Assembly: GCA_029237695.1 (NCBI GenBank)
Contig: CM055275.1
Coordinates: 83,508,068-83,572,067 of the forward strand
Direction of reading: 5' to 3'
DNA length: 64,000 bases
Source of the DNA: Conchocele bisecta
Lineage: Eukaryota; Mollusca; Bivalvia; Lucinida; Thyasiridae
Position numbers and translations under genes: made by a program. The notes below the pieces were generated by a model. The model was given only the letters and a program-made list of their open reading frames with translations, made no database searches and was not told the DNA's origin. Numbering within the stretch: position 1 is the first letter of the stretch; each line of letters begins with the position of its first letter. This document shows, piece by piece, positions 43,905-55,794 of the stretch.

Positions 43905-44080
43905 AGATATGACGGGTGTTTCATTGATGGAACGGCGAACAGTGCAGATCCTCAGTGATCAGACTGTACAGATGCATAGGCTGATCTGGATCTACATTTG
44001 CCACAAAAAGCCCATAAGCGCAACTTTTCCAGTCGCAGCCACAAATATGTTTTTTATTTGTGTCACAGGTACGAGTCTTC
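43905..44080. repeat. GATCAG-type repeat, inverted copy
   Basis: gcagatcctcagtgatcaga, then 'ggctgatctggatctacatttgccac'. Same family as 46990-47250, which reads in the other direction. Confidence 0.55.
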
Positions 44081-44269
44081 CACCTGTGTTTGTGAGCAGA
44101 TCGTATGAGGTAATACCTGTAAAATTTATGAAGGTGTGGTAAAGTATTTGCCACGGTTAAATCACCGTTCGTCCGCATGTACGAGGGGATAATCCACGAA
44201 CTTTATTATGAAATCTGTCTACGACTTTAATACATAGATGATGATCGTACATGAATGATGGCTAATATC

Positions 44270-44670
44270 GTAGTGCCCGCTATACAGATATAACCATTTA
44301 ATAATACTTATTTTACTGATTGTGATGCGCGGTGGTATCAGGCTATTTTCATATGCAAATGAGGCATGCTATTTTTTAATTATTTATACTATTATTTATA
44401 AATACTGTTTTCGACAGATTATAAAGTATGATCATAGCACATCAAAAAATAAATACAGAGAATAAATAGTAATGTCCGTTAAAACATTTTAAGGAAACAC
44501 GGTTATCGCCCCTGACATCAGTGCGGAAATTTACATCCGATATAAAATGTATAATAATGCCAATCAATACGTGGGGTAATGGTGAATGAATGTTTATTTT
44601 GCCAGTAAATGCCTCAGATGATGTATTTGATATAAAGAACATTATGTGCCTACTGAGTTAGCATGTACCT
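44270..44670 (-). repeat. TTAA-type MITE lacking its left end
   Basis: Starts at gtgcccgctatacagatata and runs to gtgcctactgagttagcatg tacct, followed by TTAA (44671-44674). Same direction as 52507-53011. Confidence 0.75.
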
Positions 44671-44677
44671 TTAACAT

Positions 44678-44982
44678 TACGGAGCCCCGCAGGGACGTAG
44701 AATTATGTTTTTATTAATTCGTACCCACGAAATAACAATTCGTTCCCTTCATTTAACAATTCGTTCACACGAATTAACAATTCTTTCCCTCAATTTAACA
44801 ATTCCTTCCCACGAAATAACAATTCCTTCCCACGGAACGAATTGTTAATTCGAGGGAAGAATTGTTATATCGTGGGAACGAATTGTTAATTCGAGGAAAC
44901 GAATTGTTAAATTGAGGGAACGAATTGTTATTTCGTGGGGACGATTTAATATAAAAAAACATGTTCCCTGCGGGGTTCCGTA
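44678..44982. repeat. Foldback MITE with GGGAACGAATTGTTA units, copy 2
   Basis: Begins tacggagccccgcaggga and ends tccctgcggggttccgta. Repeated units of about 22 bases face each other around 44835. Confidence 0.8.
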
Positions 44983-45363
44983 CTATTCCAACGTATACAG
45001 TTGAAACTAATGAACGCGATTAATTTCTGATTAATGCCACAGGATCATGGCTTGGTAAAGCGACACCAGTTGCCCATTTCACCATCATAGCTAAGTTTAC
45101 CTCGAGGGAGTAATCATTTATTTTTCCCGAAATGCATTAGGTCATATAGTACTAACGACTGCATATACTAGTATTTGATAATTGAGAGTACATGTAGGCA
45201 GAATTATTATACTGATTTTATTACATTTATCAATTATTTCTTTCGTTTCTGTATTCTCCTGTATCTAACATAATCGTCATTCGTGCAAACATAACATATA
45301 TGGGCATATAATGTAACTAACACAGGATTCAGGGTTGTAATATGAGACACGCCATGGGATTTT

Positions 45364-45470
45364 GTACCTTCGGACATCTGCGTAATTTCATTAATAAAAT
45401 ACGTTTACAAAATTTACAATATTTTTCATAAATTGAGTCAAAAGTTGACAAAATCTTCAGAGTGCATCTG
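45364..45470 (+). repeat. One-sided copy of the GTACCTTCGGACATC foldback
   Basis: cacgccatgggattttgtac, then cttcggacatctgcgtaatt match an arm of 27613-27797. The second arm is missing. Confidence 0.6.
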
Positions 45471-45554
45471 TCTCTGGATTAACCAATGGAGGCAGGCTAT
45501 AGTATCTATATGTTTCTGGATTAATTGAATATCAAATACTGCACATACAAAAAG

Positions 45555-45675
45555 TACGGAGCCCCGCAGGGTACGTATAATTTGTTTTTGTTATTAATTC
45601 GTTCCCACGAAATAACTATTCCTTACCTCAATTTAACAATTCGTTACCACCAAATAACAATTCGTTCCCACGGTA
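45555..45675. repeat. Half copy of the GGGAACGAATTGTTA MITE
   Basis: tacggagccccgcagggtac, then ttattaattcgttcccacga. Only the left arm is present. Confidence 0.7.
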
Positions 45676-45953
45676 CAAAACTCGCATCCGTCATCATTGA
45701 AAGAAAAAGCCACACGAAGTTGTATTTTTTACTCGCCTATACAACGTGTTACAGCGTGTCGAAATCGCTGCTTGGGGTGGGTTTTCGGCATATATTTTAC
45801 AGTTGCTAATACATTAACATAAATCTCAAAGATTTCGAGTGTAAACTGCACTAAAAACGCGTCTCACTAACCTAAATTCGCTTTTTAAAATCAAACACGT
45901 TCACTTCCTGATTATAAATGAATATTAGCCGCCATCTTTAAATATATCGAAAC

Positions 45954-46083
45954 ACGTGACACGCAGTGATTGGGTTGGCTAATTGGAAATGACGTCAGTT
46001 TCCAGTAGCCAGCAAAACCACTTCGAGCACGTGATTTACTCTTTTGACGGTATAAAAGGTGTCCGAAATTTCGAAACGGGTGA
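45954..46083 (+). promoter_or_regulatory. Promoter-like cluster: E-box, CCAAT, CRE, TATA
   Basis: ACACGTGAC near 45953, inverted CCAAT (gattggg and aattgg) at 45968-45986, a full CRE TGACGTCA at 45990-45997, a second CACGTG near 46028, and TATAAAAG at 46051-46058. The stretch from CRE to TATA and the following gtccgaaa.ttcg.aacgg is shared with 43612-43690. No gene follows; it may be a retroelement or repeat promoter. Confidence 0.45.
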
Positions 46084-46400
46084 GGAGCAGACCGTGGCCG
46101 AGGGGTAAGACCGTCGGACTGCCACGCTGGCGACCGGGTTCGATTCAGGGTACAGTTCCTGATTTCTGAGATACTTTGTATTTAAGGAATGTACTAGTCT
46201 TTTCGGATGGGGACTTTAAACTGTATCAGTTTTGAAGGAGAGTCTGTGCACGTTAAAGAACCAGAGGGGACTATTCTAATAAGAGCTATGCCCCCTGGGG
46301 CCGATTTCCGCTTTCCGCTCCTTCCTATCTCCCATTCTTGGGAGACGACATGCAAGGTCATCGAGCCAGTGCCGTCGTTAAATCCAAGCATTTACATTTA
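46084..46400 (+). mobile_element. tRNA-derived SINE with 12-bp target duplication
   Basis: The head contains an A-box-like TGGCCGAGGGG (about 46095-46105) and a B box GGTTCGATTC (46137-46146), spaced as in tRNA genes. The body has cacgttaaagaaccagaggg and tgcaaggtcatcgagccagt, and a short tail atttacattta. CGAAACGGGTGA is perfectly duplicated on both sides (46072-46083, 46401-46412). The related repeat at 43680-43720 shows the uninterrupted arrangement. A fragment of the same SINE sits in the Polinton at 8811-8950. Confidence 0.88.
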
Positions 46401-46412
46401 CGAAACGGGTGA

Positions 46413-46600
46413 ATGTGTAGATAATTGACGATTTATGTCGTGTGTAATGATTTAGCATTAATAATAGTCGCACAAAACTATGTTAATTAACCAAAACCAA
46501 CGAAAACCACCAAAATACACACATGGCACTAACATAAAGACCATCTGTTCAAACACTTGTGGGTGGAACAGGTGAACCGCTGTTTCCCATTCAAAACCAA
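46413..46600 (+). repeat. Downstream part of promoter-like repeat, copy 2
   Basis: gaatgtgtagataattgacg, taatgatttagcattaat and gaccatctgttcaaacac match 43695-43870. Confidence 0.6.
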
Positions 46601-46721
46601 TTATTAAATCCATCAATGACGTCGAGCGGTCAGCTTTCCACATCATTCACAGAAAAACTAAAACAAAAATATCGTCAAGCGGCGCGGTACGGGAGCTGCC
46701 ACGTTTCTTCCGAGATCAGAG

Positions 46722-46910
46722 GCCCGTTTCACTAAACTTCGTACGATTTACTTCTCTCAAGTACGTGGTTCCCGAACATGTCGAGTGCTACCGTTTTATA
46801 TCTACATGTATATATAATTAAATGTGGGCACATTGACGAACGATTTGCCAATAATCGCTATACGATCAAATATTTTTGTAAAAGTCAATTTCGCACGTAC
46901 GAACTTCTTG
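46722..46910. repeat. Partial foldback MITE, CCCGTTTCACTAAA family
   Basis: ggcccgtttcactaaacttc gtacga on the left; only a weak right arm (cgcacgtacgaacttc near 46890). Confidence 0.5.
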
Positions 46911-46984
46911 TTTCTTGGTGGTCAAGCTGGGCCCTCAGTGCACAACTATGTGTGATATCTTTTGGGGCGGCCCACACATAAAGT

Positions 46985-47255
46985 AACTGTGGCTGGGACT
47001 GGACAAATGGAGAGTATGTGTATCCGATCAATGTACATCCAGATCAGCCTGTGATCAGGATCAGCAATGTTCGCCATTCCATCAATGAAACAGCCGTCAT
47101 GGTTCTAACATGGCTATCAAGCTACAGGAGGGTGCTATTTGATCAGGAGCTACACTGGTCACAAATCACATACGTCTCATTTCTCCGTCACAAATATTAT
47201 TCAAAGGAAATGTACGCCTCATCTAATGTACCAATCCAAACATAAATGGCGAAAC
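46985..47255. repeat. GATCAG-type repeat, fullest copy
   Basis: Shows gatcaatgtacatccagatc, cctgtgatcaggatcagcaa, gatcaggagctacactggtc and tttctccgtcacaaata: a long imperfect inverted arrangement. Confidence 0.65.
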
Positions 47256-47384
47256 TAATTGGGTCCTTTTCTGCTAATTCTTCTGTGGAAATTTACCGTC
47301 TGTTCCAGATTTTACTGCCGACGAATTTTTGGCCATTAAAGGGATTAAATCCCGAAAATATTGGCCCACCTCCAAAAAGTTGAT

Positions 47385-47621
47385 GAAATTCGATCAAATA
47401 TTGATTTTATTGGGAAACAACGATTTTCCTATGAGAATTTCACATATGGGGCTAAAAATAGATTCTTTTTCAAATAGTTTTGGAATTTGTGGACCGATTT
47501 TCAAAATCTAACATTTGTTTTCTTAGTTACATCATTTCCAAGCTATCTATCACAAGTTTCGGAAAATGTTTCATTTTTCGATTCCTCCTACAGCCAGCTC
47601 CTTTTGCCCCATGTTAAATTC
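47385..47621. repeat. Foldback arms ending at the gap
   Basis: The forward arm (about 47385-47458: gatgaaattcgatcaaatat ... tatgagaatttcacatatgg) resembles the sequence before the first gap (5385-5456). The last 20 bases (ttttgccccatgttaaattc) are the exact complement of the 20 bases before the first gap. Confidence 0.75.
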
Positions 47622-48121
47622 NNNNNNNNNNNNNNNNNNNNNNNNNNNNNNNNNNNNNNNNNNNNNNNNNNNNNNNNNNNNNNNNNNNNNNNNNNNNNNN
47701 NNNNNNNNNNNNNNNNNNNNNNNNNNNNNNNNNNNNNNNNNNNNNNNNNNNNNNNNNNNNNNNNNNNNNNNNNNNNNNNNNNNNNNNNNNNNNNNNNNNN
47801 NNNNNNNNNNNNNNNNNNNNNNNNNNNNNNNNNNNNNNNNNNNNNNNNNNNNNNNNNNNNNNNNNNNNNNNNNNNNNNNNNNNNNNNNNNNNNNNNNNNN
47901 NNNNNNNNNNNNNNNNNNNNNNNNNNNNNNNNNNNNNNNNNNNNNNNNNNNNNNNNNNNNNNNNNNNNNNNNNNNNNNNNNNNNNNNNNNNNNNNNNNNN
48001 NNNNNNNNNNNNNNNNNNNNNNNNNNNNNNNNNNNNNNNNNNNNNNNNNNNNNNNNNNNNNNNNNNNNNNNNNNNNNNNNNNNNNNNNNNNNNNNNNNNN
48101 NNNNNNNNNNNNNNNNNNNNN
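47622..48121. other. Assembly gap, 500 N
   Basis: Exactly 500 N. Followed by gtaagaacaatacacagtgc, identical to the start after the first gap. Open frames spanning it are artefacts. Confidence 0.99.
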
Positions 48122-48507
48122 GTAAGAACAATACACAGTGCAGTAAATATATATATATTACCATACATACGGTATCGAATCCAGTGGCTTGCAAGCAGTT
48201 ATCCGAGTGTATTGTCAATATTGTCTACTTGCCTGCTATGTGAGTAAATATGGCTTTTACCGGTGGCAGACGTGCTTCTAATAATAGACAATGCACCAGT
48301 TTGACACTTACACATTGAAAAAGTGTCCATTGTATAATTATGTTGTGAGTGATGGTAGAAAAGCTCAGATTTCTAGCTACTACACAACTATTATGCAGAT
48401 TAACACGTCAAAACGTCACAGGGGTAAACATTGAAATCCGCATAATCTGTAAGTTTCTATTATTATCTAAACAAGAGCTCCGCGGCGCAAAATGTAAGCT
48501 TGTAATA

Positions 48508-50201
48508 CAGTGCAGTCTCCGTTTTTGTTCCACCGTAGACAACACTTGCAAACTCAACGCGAACGCAACGCGAACGCAACGGTTTGCTGTAGCGTTGTAT
48601 ACGTTGTTTAAACGTATAATACGGTTCGTACACGTGTAATACACATTGTCAAACCGTTTAGTTTAAAAGTGTTGTATACGTTGTTTAAACGTATAATACG
48701 GTTCATACACGTGTAATACACATTGTCAAACCGTTTAGTTTTAAAGCGTGTAATACGTTTAGCTTCAAGGCGTATAACACGCTTTGGCGTATACATATGT
48801 AGCGAGGTGAAAGAGTTGAAACGTGTACAACGCTTTACCTGGAAGCGTGTAGCTATATGAAAGCGTTGAAACGTGTACAACGGTTACACGTTTTAACGCA
48901 AATACCTGTTCGGCCCCGATCGCTTCGAGGCGTCCTTGTTTCGTCCCTTTTAAAATATCGCGAATACATACCCTCAGATCGAGTTCAAAGTACATCGGCG
49001 GTGTGATTTAGCACTTCAATTGATCCCTAATCCCTGATGCCTAATGAGTCACGCTTTTAACACGACAGATGTACCTTGTCGTTTATCAAAATGTTTGCGA
49101 ATTGTAGATCACGTGAGCCGGCTCATCAGGATCTGCGGCATTCCTATGTACATTTTATATACACAAAAATGACCCCTAATACAGCGTAATGTAACAGTTC
49201 GTAACTTAATATGGAATAGCCCGGGCAGTCCGTGTCAGTTACTTGGGGTTAAATATTACGAACACAGATAAACACAGTGCATGGTTTCTTTATTTTATGT
49301 TAACATCATCAGAAATGGAGAGTCTAGGAACTCTCGTATCTTTACGCTGAAGCCAGTCTATTTCAGTCACTAATCCGCTATACACCTGTCCCACGAGTGT
49401 GTTAAGATTAATCGATATTTGGAGAAACTGAATACACAGCGAGCTGCACACTGGTAATTTACACGGATATGGCCCGCGGATATGTGTCATAAATTACTTG
49501 GTGGTCAAAACCGGTAAATTTACAAGGTTTATAGCGAAATAGCAGCCGACTGGCAATTTTTCTCGGACCGATTTTTAAGACTAGTTTTCAAATCTCAATC
49601 GGTCTGAGAGTTCACAAATCGGTCCAGAACCGGAAAACTGAAAATGTTAGAAGCCCTGCAGTGAGTCTAGAAGTATATATACACACACGAAGAACGATCT
49701 GAGCATGCGCATTCTACGCGATACACTGTTGGCATACCAAAACGTGTAATGCGTTAAAACCCGTGGAAACGTGTTATATGTATAACACGGTTTCATCTGT
49801 ACGGTGCTGTGTACATGTAGATGCGTGTAACCGTTCGTCAAAGAAAGCTTTAAGTCGTTTAACCGGTTTACCTTAGCGTTGTATACGTTTACAACCGTTG
49901 TATACGTTTACAACCGTTGTACACGGATTACACGCTTTTGAAACTCATTGCGTTGTTTACAACCGTTGTATACGTTTATAACCGTTGTACACGGATTACA
50001 CGCTTTTGAAACTCAATGCGTTGAACACGGTTTGTTCGACTTTCGCGCATGCGCAAGAGTGGGGAAACGAAACGCATGGCCGAAAACGTATTACACGTTG
50101 ACGACACACGGTTTGAAACGCAACTAACGAAACTCCACGGATACGCAACGCACTACACTTTGTACACGTATAAACCCGGAACATTTTGACAGAAACAACT
50201 G
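48508..50201. mobile_element. TA-flanked MITE, 1,694 bp, second copy
   Basis: Same ends as 16180-17670 (CAGTGCAGTCTCC ... AGAAACAACTG) with TA at 48506-48507 and 50202-50203. About 207 bases near 49515-49720 are absent from the Polinton-nested copy, and the subterminal tandem units are nearly identical. No transposase frame. The flanks have no counterpart in copy A. Confidence 0.85.
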
Positions 50202-50203
50202 TA

Positions 50204-51880
50204 ACCGTGGGGTTAGTGAGCACCATGTGTTTTCTGTAGAATGATATCAGATGTTGTTAAAATATACACCTATGAAATATTAAAGCATTCCATTCAGGGA
50301 AATGGAAGTTTTAATGAAGTGTAATGTTTTAGAAACAAATCATTTTCTAATTCCTTGACCTTGGGGTTAGCGGGCACCATAAGCTTTCCGTAGAATGATG
50401 CAGTGTGATGTTACAAATGCACCTATAAAATATTAAAGCTTTCCATCAGTGGAAACAGACGTTATTTCAGATTAACCCCAATGTTAATTTGTGTGATGGA
50501 CAGACGGACAGGCGGACGAACAGACAACTTTTGCATCCCTATATCCCCTTTTCGCTACGCTAGGGGATAATAAACTGAAACCAAAACATTTATTTTCCAA
50601 CCAACTCAGCTAAACACAAACAAGAATGCCGCCAACGACATGTATCTCCGGGCACCGAAGCTAAATTTCCATGCTAGACAATTTTGAAGTCCGTGACCTT
50701 GACCTTGGGGTTACCGTACACCATGAACTTTCTGCAGATGACGTGGAATGTTCTTACAAATGCATGTATGAAATATTAAAACATTACATCATTGTCTAAG
50801 CCTGTGACCTTGACCTTGGGGTTAGCGGGCATCATGGGCTTTCTGTAGAATCATGCCGGATGTTGCTATAGTTTACACCTAAGAAGTATTAAAGCATTCC
50901 ATCAAGGGAAACAGAAGTTGTAATAAATTAAACCGTGCGTTAATTTTTCCAAACCCAGATTTTTCTAAGCCCGTGACCTTGACCTTTGGGGATAGCGGGC
51001 AACATGGGATTTCTGTTCAATGATGCGGGATCTTGTTTCAAATGCATGTATGGGATATTAAAGCAATCCATTGAGGGAATTACAACGAATTAACCTGAGC
51101 GATAAGTTTTAGAAACATAAAAACGCAAAAACTTAACATTGAATACATTTGAAAAGTAGGTCAATGAACCATGAAAACTAGGCCAAAGTCACATGGGCTC
51201 CCACTGTGTGAGATGGTTACATCACAGTGTTGATGTATACCAAGTTTGTAGGTAGTAGGTCTGATAGTTTTCCGGAAACTGAGCTAGATGCAAAAAACTT
51301 AGCATTGAATGCATGTGAAATGTAGGTCAATAAACCATGCAAACTTGGTCATGGTCACATGAGCTCCCTCTGTGTGAGATGGTTACACCACAGTGTTGAT
51401 GTATACCGAAGCATTCCATCAAGGGAAACAGATGTTGTAATACATTAAACCGAGCGTAAGCTTTTCCAAACACGGAAAGTCAGTGACCTTGACGTTTGCG
51501 GTTAGCGGGCACCATCGGTTTTCTGTAGAATGATGCGGGATGTTGTTACAAATGCATGTATGGAATATTAAAGCATTCCATTGAGGGAAACAGAGGTTTC
51601 AATGAATTAACCAGAGCGTTAAGTTTTAGAAACAGAGCTAAGCGCAAAAACATTACGTTGAATGCATGTGAAAAGTAGGTCAATGAACCATGAAAACTAG
51701 TTCACGGTCACATGCGCTCCCACTGTGTGAGATGATTACACCACAGTGTTCATGTATACCAAGTATGGAGGTTGTAGGACTTACAGTTTTCTGGAAACTC
51801 AGCTAAACGCAAAAACATAACGTGAAATGTTGACGCCGCTGACGCAGACGCCGACGAAAAAGCTATGCATATGTCCCGCT
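50204..51880 (+). repeat. Minisatellite, ~165-bp basic unit, long allele
   Basis: The block gttagcgggcaccat and variants recurs near 50213, 50370, 50716, 50820, 50992 and 51505; 'gaaatattaaagcattccat' follows each. A second block (tgtgtgagatggttacacca) occurs near 51205, 51375 and 51733. Copy A keeps only the last third. Confidence 0.8.
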
Positions 51881-52506
51881 TCTGCTAAAGCAGGCGGGAC
51901 AAAATTAAATCTGATGGCGATATTAGTTTTCAGATATGCATGCAACATGTGTTTCGTTTCTGACATTTACAATTGTCAACGTCATTTTGGTAATTCTTTT
52001 GTTACAGTGTTTGTTGGTAACGTTCGAATCATCAGAATATTGTTCGCAACAATATGAGTAACCCTGGTAACCAGAATAACCATGGTTATCCAAGCCAGCG
52101 AGACGTTTCGGAACTCTTAACATCAGAGCTCCAGTTAAGGTGCGTAATGTGGGAACACATTCCTTATTTCTTTATCAAAAATGGCATGTTGGGAATGCTT
52201 TAGAATCGTCTCAATAAGACGATTCTAAAGGACTCACAAAGTCATTTTCTGACAATTTATCATGACTTCGACTTGCCGTCGTAGACACCATACTACTGCG
52301 TCATGTTTCAAATTGTCTGTTTGTATCCGTCCGTGGAATATGCTTAACTGCTTTTAACTTTGTATCCATCCGGGGAATGTGCTTCGAACGTTTACTGCAC
52401 GAGTTTGTGCAAGTTTATTATGGTTCAGGTGATCTAATTGTCCAGTTTGCATTTTACGAATCCTGTGAAGTCACGCTTTACTTAACTATGCAACTACTAT
52501 ACTTAA

Positions 52507-53011
52507 AGGTACATGCCCACTCAGTAGGCACAACATGTTCTTTTTAGGAATTAAATATTAAGTGTATAATTGTCTCACTATTCCACCAGTCCTAAAAATT
52601 ACGAGTGCCCGCTATACAGATATAATCATTTAGTAATATTTATTTTACTGATAGCGACTCGCGGTGGTGACAGGCTATTTTCATATGCAAATTAGACATG
52701 CTATTTTATAATTATTTATACTAAAATGCGTCAATAATATTTTAGACAGATTATAAAGTATGGTCATTGCACATCAAAAAATAATTATGGATAATAAATA
52801 GTAATGTCCGTTAACATTTGAAGGAAACACGGTTAACGCCCCTGATATCAGAGTGGAAATGAACGTCGGATATAACATGTATAATACGTGGGGTAATGGT
52901 GTATAGAGGGAACTAGCAATTTTTAGAACTGGTGGAATACTGACACAATCATACACTTATTTAATTCCTGTATAAAAGAACAGTTTGTACCTACAGAGTG
53001 GGCATGTACCT
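52507..53011 (-). mobile_element. TTAA-flanked MITE, complete, 505 bp
   Basis: Begins AGGTACATGCCCACTCAGTA, ends acagagtgggcatgtacct, with TTAA on both sides (52503-52506, 53012-53015). Opposite orientation to 24898-25370. Confidence 0.82.
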
Positions 53012-53399
53012 TTAACGTAATACCAGATATGACTCCAACCCATGTATACAGACAGTTAGTAAACTATATACGATTACATGAAATAATAGGAAACTACAAA
53101 AGGGACAAGACTTTTGTCCTTGAGTGCATATAAATACTGTAGCCTATGTCCGTGATGAAACGATCGGGTCGTCGCTACCATTCACGGGCGGTAATTGCTG
53201 GAGTACACGCAGTCTCAGTTTAAACGTAGTTACTTCCCTTGAACGAATGACCGGTTGGAGTGAATCGGATGTGCTGAATTAATTGAGGAAAAAAAGGTCC
53301 GCATGACCTCCAAGGTGCATGATCACGTGGTGACAACAACGACAACAATGGCTGAAAGTGTTGAAAGCTTGCCCACGCCAAAGTATATATTTTTCGTAA

Positions 53400-54295
53400 T
53401 ATGCAACGGAGTTTGATGAAATATGGCGCAGCAAACGCGTCTTCATGAGCTGCATTTGGTGGTCCCGGGAGTTCGGCATAGACTTGTGTCGTTTTTGCGA
53501 GGAATCGATTTCCGTGTCAGTAGAAATAGATTCTTCGCAAAAAACGACACAAGTTTGGGCCATGCGAAGAATCTACTGACACGGAAATCGATTCGTCGCA
53601 TAAGACGACACAAGTTTGGGCCAAAGTGCATGTTTAGAATACGCGGGGCGGATTGGGGAGATAATGCGCGACCAGCATAACCGGGTAAATGCAACAGCGT
53701 AAACGAATAAATAGCAATAGGTCAAGATACGCGAAGAACGTAACCGAATATAACACAATACAATCAAGCGAACACTTTTACAATGTAATACCTTATATTA
53801 TGATGATATGAATCTCCGAATCTCCGGACCAAAGTCTATCTCTCTCGTCGCAAGTATTCTCGTGGAACGTTCCATACAGAGTGAAAGAATCTACGATGGA
53901 ATGCTCATACATACGCGCACGAAGCGCGCGCAGTGAAAACGGCGGGAAGTGGACTAGCCAATCAGAATTAGCCAACAAGCCAAGCGGGTGGACGTACTCT
54001 CCAAGCCAATATGGCAGCATTAGAGACTAAAAGTAACCGAGTCATCACAGGCGGACGGACATTACCAAATATGGTAATACCAAAGGGGAACTTGTCACAT
54101 GAAGCTAAATGTATAGTCTGTTTCAGATTAGGAAATACTATGAATTGACACCAATGAGACCACCGGCGATAAATAGTTTAATGCGAATAAAATACATAGA
54201 ATGGCAATAAAATCATCTGCTACACAAAGACCACAAAATGCAGCTTAACAAGACGCGCTTGATGCGCCATATTTCATCAAAATCCGTTACATAAT
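53400..54295. repeat. Foldback element interrupted by a solo LTR
   Basis: Same foldback as 7656-7905: atgaaatatggcgcagcaaa on the left and gatgcgccatatttcatcaa on the right. The LTR at 53627-54224 splits it. Open frames over the arms are products of the inverted repeat. Confidence 0.75.
53627..54224 (+). mobile_element. Solo LTR, 598 bp, TG...CA, 5-bp target duplication
   Basis: Starts TGCATGTTTAGAATACG and ends ATCATCTGCTACA, flanked by CAAAG at 53622-53626 and 54225-54229. The uninterrupted site is present in copy A (7830-7834). These are the marks of an LTR retrotransposon reduced to one LTR. Inside are a CCAAT box (agccaatcagaat, about 53957), two AATAAAA signals (near 54186 and 54206) and a 45-codon frame starting MAALETKSNRVI (54011-54148). 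No internal coding region remains, so the family cannot be named. Confidence 0.85.
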
Positions 54296-54460
54296 AAGGA
54301 CAACATAAAGGAATACGTACTTTGAATCGGAGGGCTTCTGGAAGTTTCAGTACTTGTTGTTGTTGTTGTAACCACATGATCATACACCTTGACCTCTATA
54401 CTTTGTGAATTTTTAGACGCCTCTCGCCTTCACGATCGATTGGACAGTTTAAACAGTGTT

Positions 54461-54812
54461 GTTTGTTCGTTTGTTTATTGGTGTTTAACTGTCTATCAAC
54501 AGCTAAGGTCATGTAAGTCCGGGCAAACGAGTTCAATCTCGTTTTAACCTGCTGCATTGAGGGGAAAATCCCCAAATCAGAACGGAATGTTTACATCGAG
54601 AGAACATATATCCAGCCCTGAAATTAGAATAACCTGACCTGGTGCCAGGTCCATACCACACCAAAGTCACTTGGCCCCTTCCCCTCAAATAGGATTACGA
54701 ATAATCGTAGTACTCACATAAGGGGTATAACCAGATTCAACTGTCACATGCAAAATGCCAATGACGTATGTGAGGGCCAAACCACGTCTCCAGTCGGGAT
54801 TCCGGTAAGGAT
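54461..54812 (+). repeat. Dispersed GTTTAAC...TATCAACAGC repeat, uninterrupted
   Basis: Copy B allele of 8064-8392 plus 20681 onward. It contains the Polinton empty site. Confidence 0.85.
54783..54788. other. Polinton empty site (CACGTC)
   Basis: aaaccacgtctccagtcggg reads without interruption here, whereas copy A has the 12,282-bp element plus a 6-bp duplication. Confidence 0.93.
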
Positions 54813-55794
54813 GAACCCAAACAGTGTTGACCAAACTGACCAACCCAATCGCTCAGTCTGATCAAGGTGTACAGTGTTCGTCGTTCAATTAGAGAGCCAT
54901 CTATTGGTCATCGAGCGTACAATGGGGATTACTATCGGCAAGCAGGAGTGTTCTGCATGATCAGGATCTACACTGGTCATATGACTAACTGACTGACTGA
55001 TTGATTAATTGATTGATTGATTGACTGACTGATTGTTTCATGATTGGTTGATTGATTGAGTGTGAACACAATGTCTAAACAGTTGTCTGTATCGGATGTC
55101 ACTGCTAATGTGCTTTGCTTAGGGTCTACGCTGGTCACTATTGTGATGTGGGTCCATTCCTTTCGTCTCTCGTGAACATATCCGTGGCGGATTTCACCAC
55201 AATCTCTAATCTAGGTAATTGCAATATGATAGGGGTAATTTTCAATGTGTTCTTACATTACTATTGTATTTAATGAAATAAACTAGTTTTAATCAAAACT
55301 ATAGCTGTGATCATGTATTAAATACTCTACATGAATCATAAATAGCCTTAGCTATCAAAACAATTAAAGGACGATTACTTTATATGATTTAAGTGGAAAT
55401 AAATAAATAATTACTCCCTGAAAGTGCACTTAGCTGGAATAGATTTTGGAAAAATCTGCTACAGATTAGTAAAGTATACGTAGTTAGCTGGTCTAGTTAG
55501 GCTAATCAATCTTCCGATTCTTTGACCTTGACCTTGGACATGCGGGTGGCATGTGTTGGACATATATGAAAGTATGGATGATGATAAACAAGCATTGCAA
55601 TGTTCAGGTTAATATGAGTTATAGTTGCACAGATATACTATAATCAAACACAACAGAACAATCACAGTATATATATATATATATACAGAAAGAGCCTTCA
55701 ACATGGCAGAAAACACCAAACGGGTAGGTTTGTATGGAAGCATAAAGGGGACATATTTTTTTTATTTATCTCACCGACACACTTGAAACACACT

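Noticed and set aside
53423..53767. Arg-rich frames on both strands near the solo LTR
   Set aside because: They come from the inverted arms of the foldback element.
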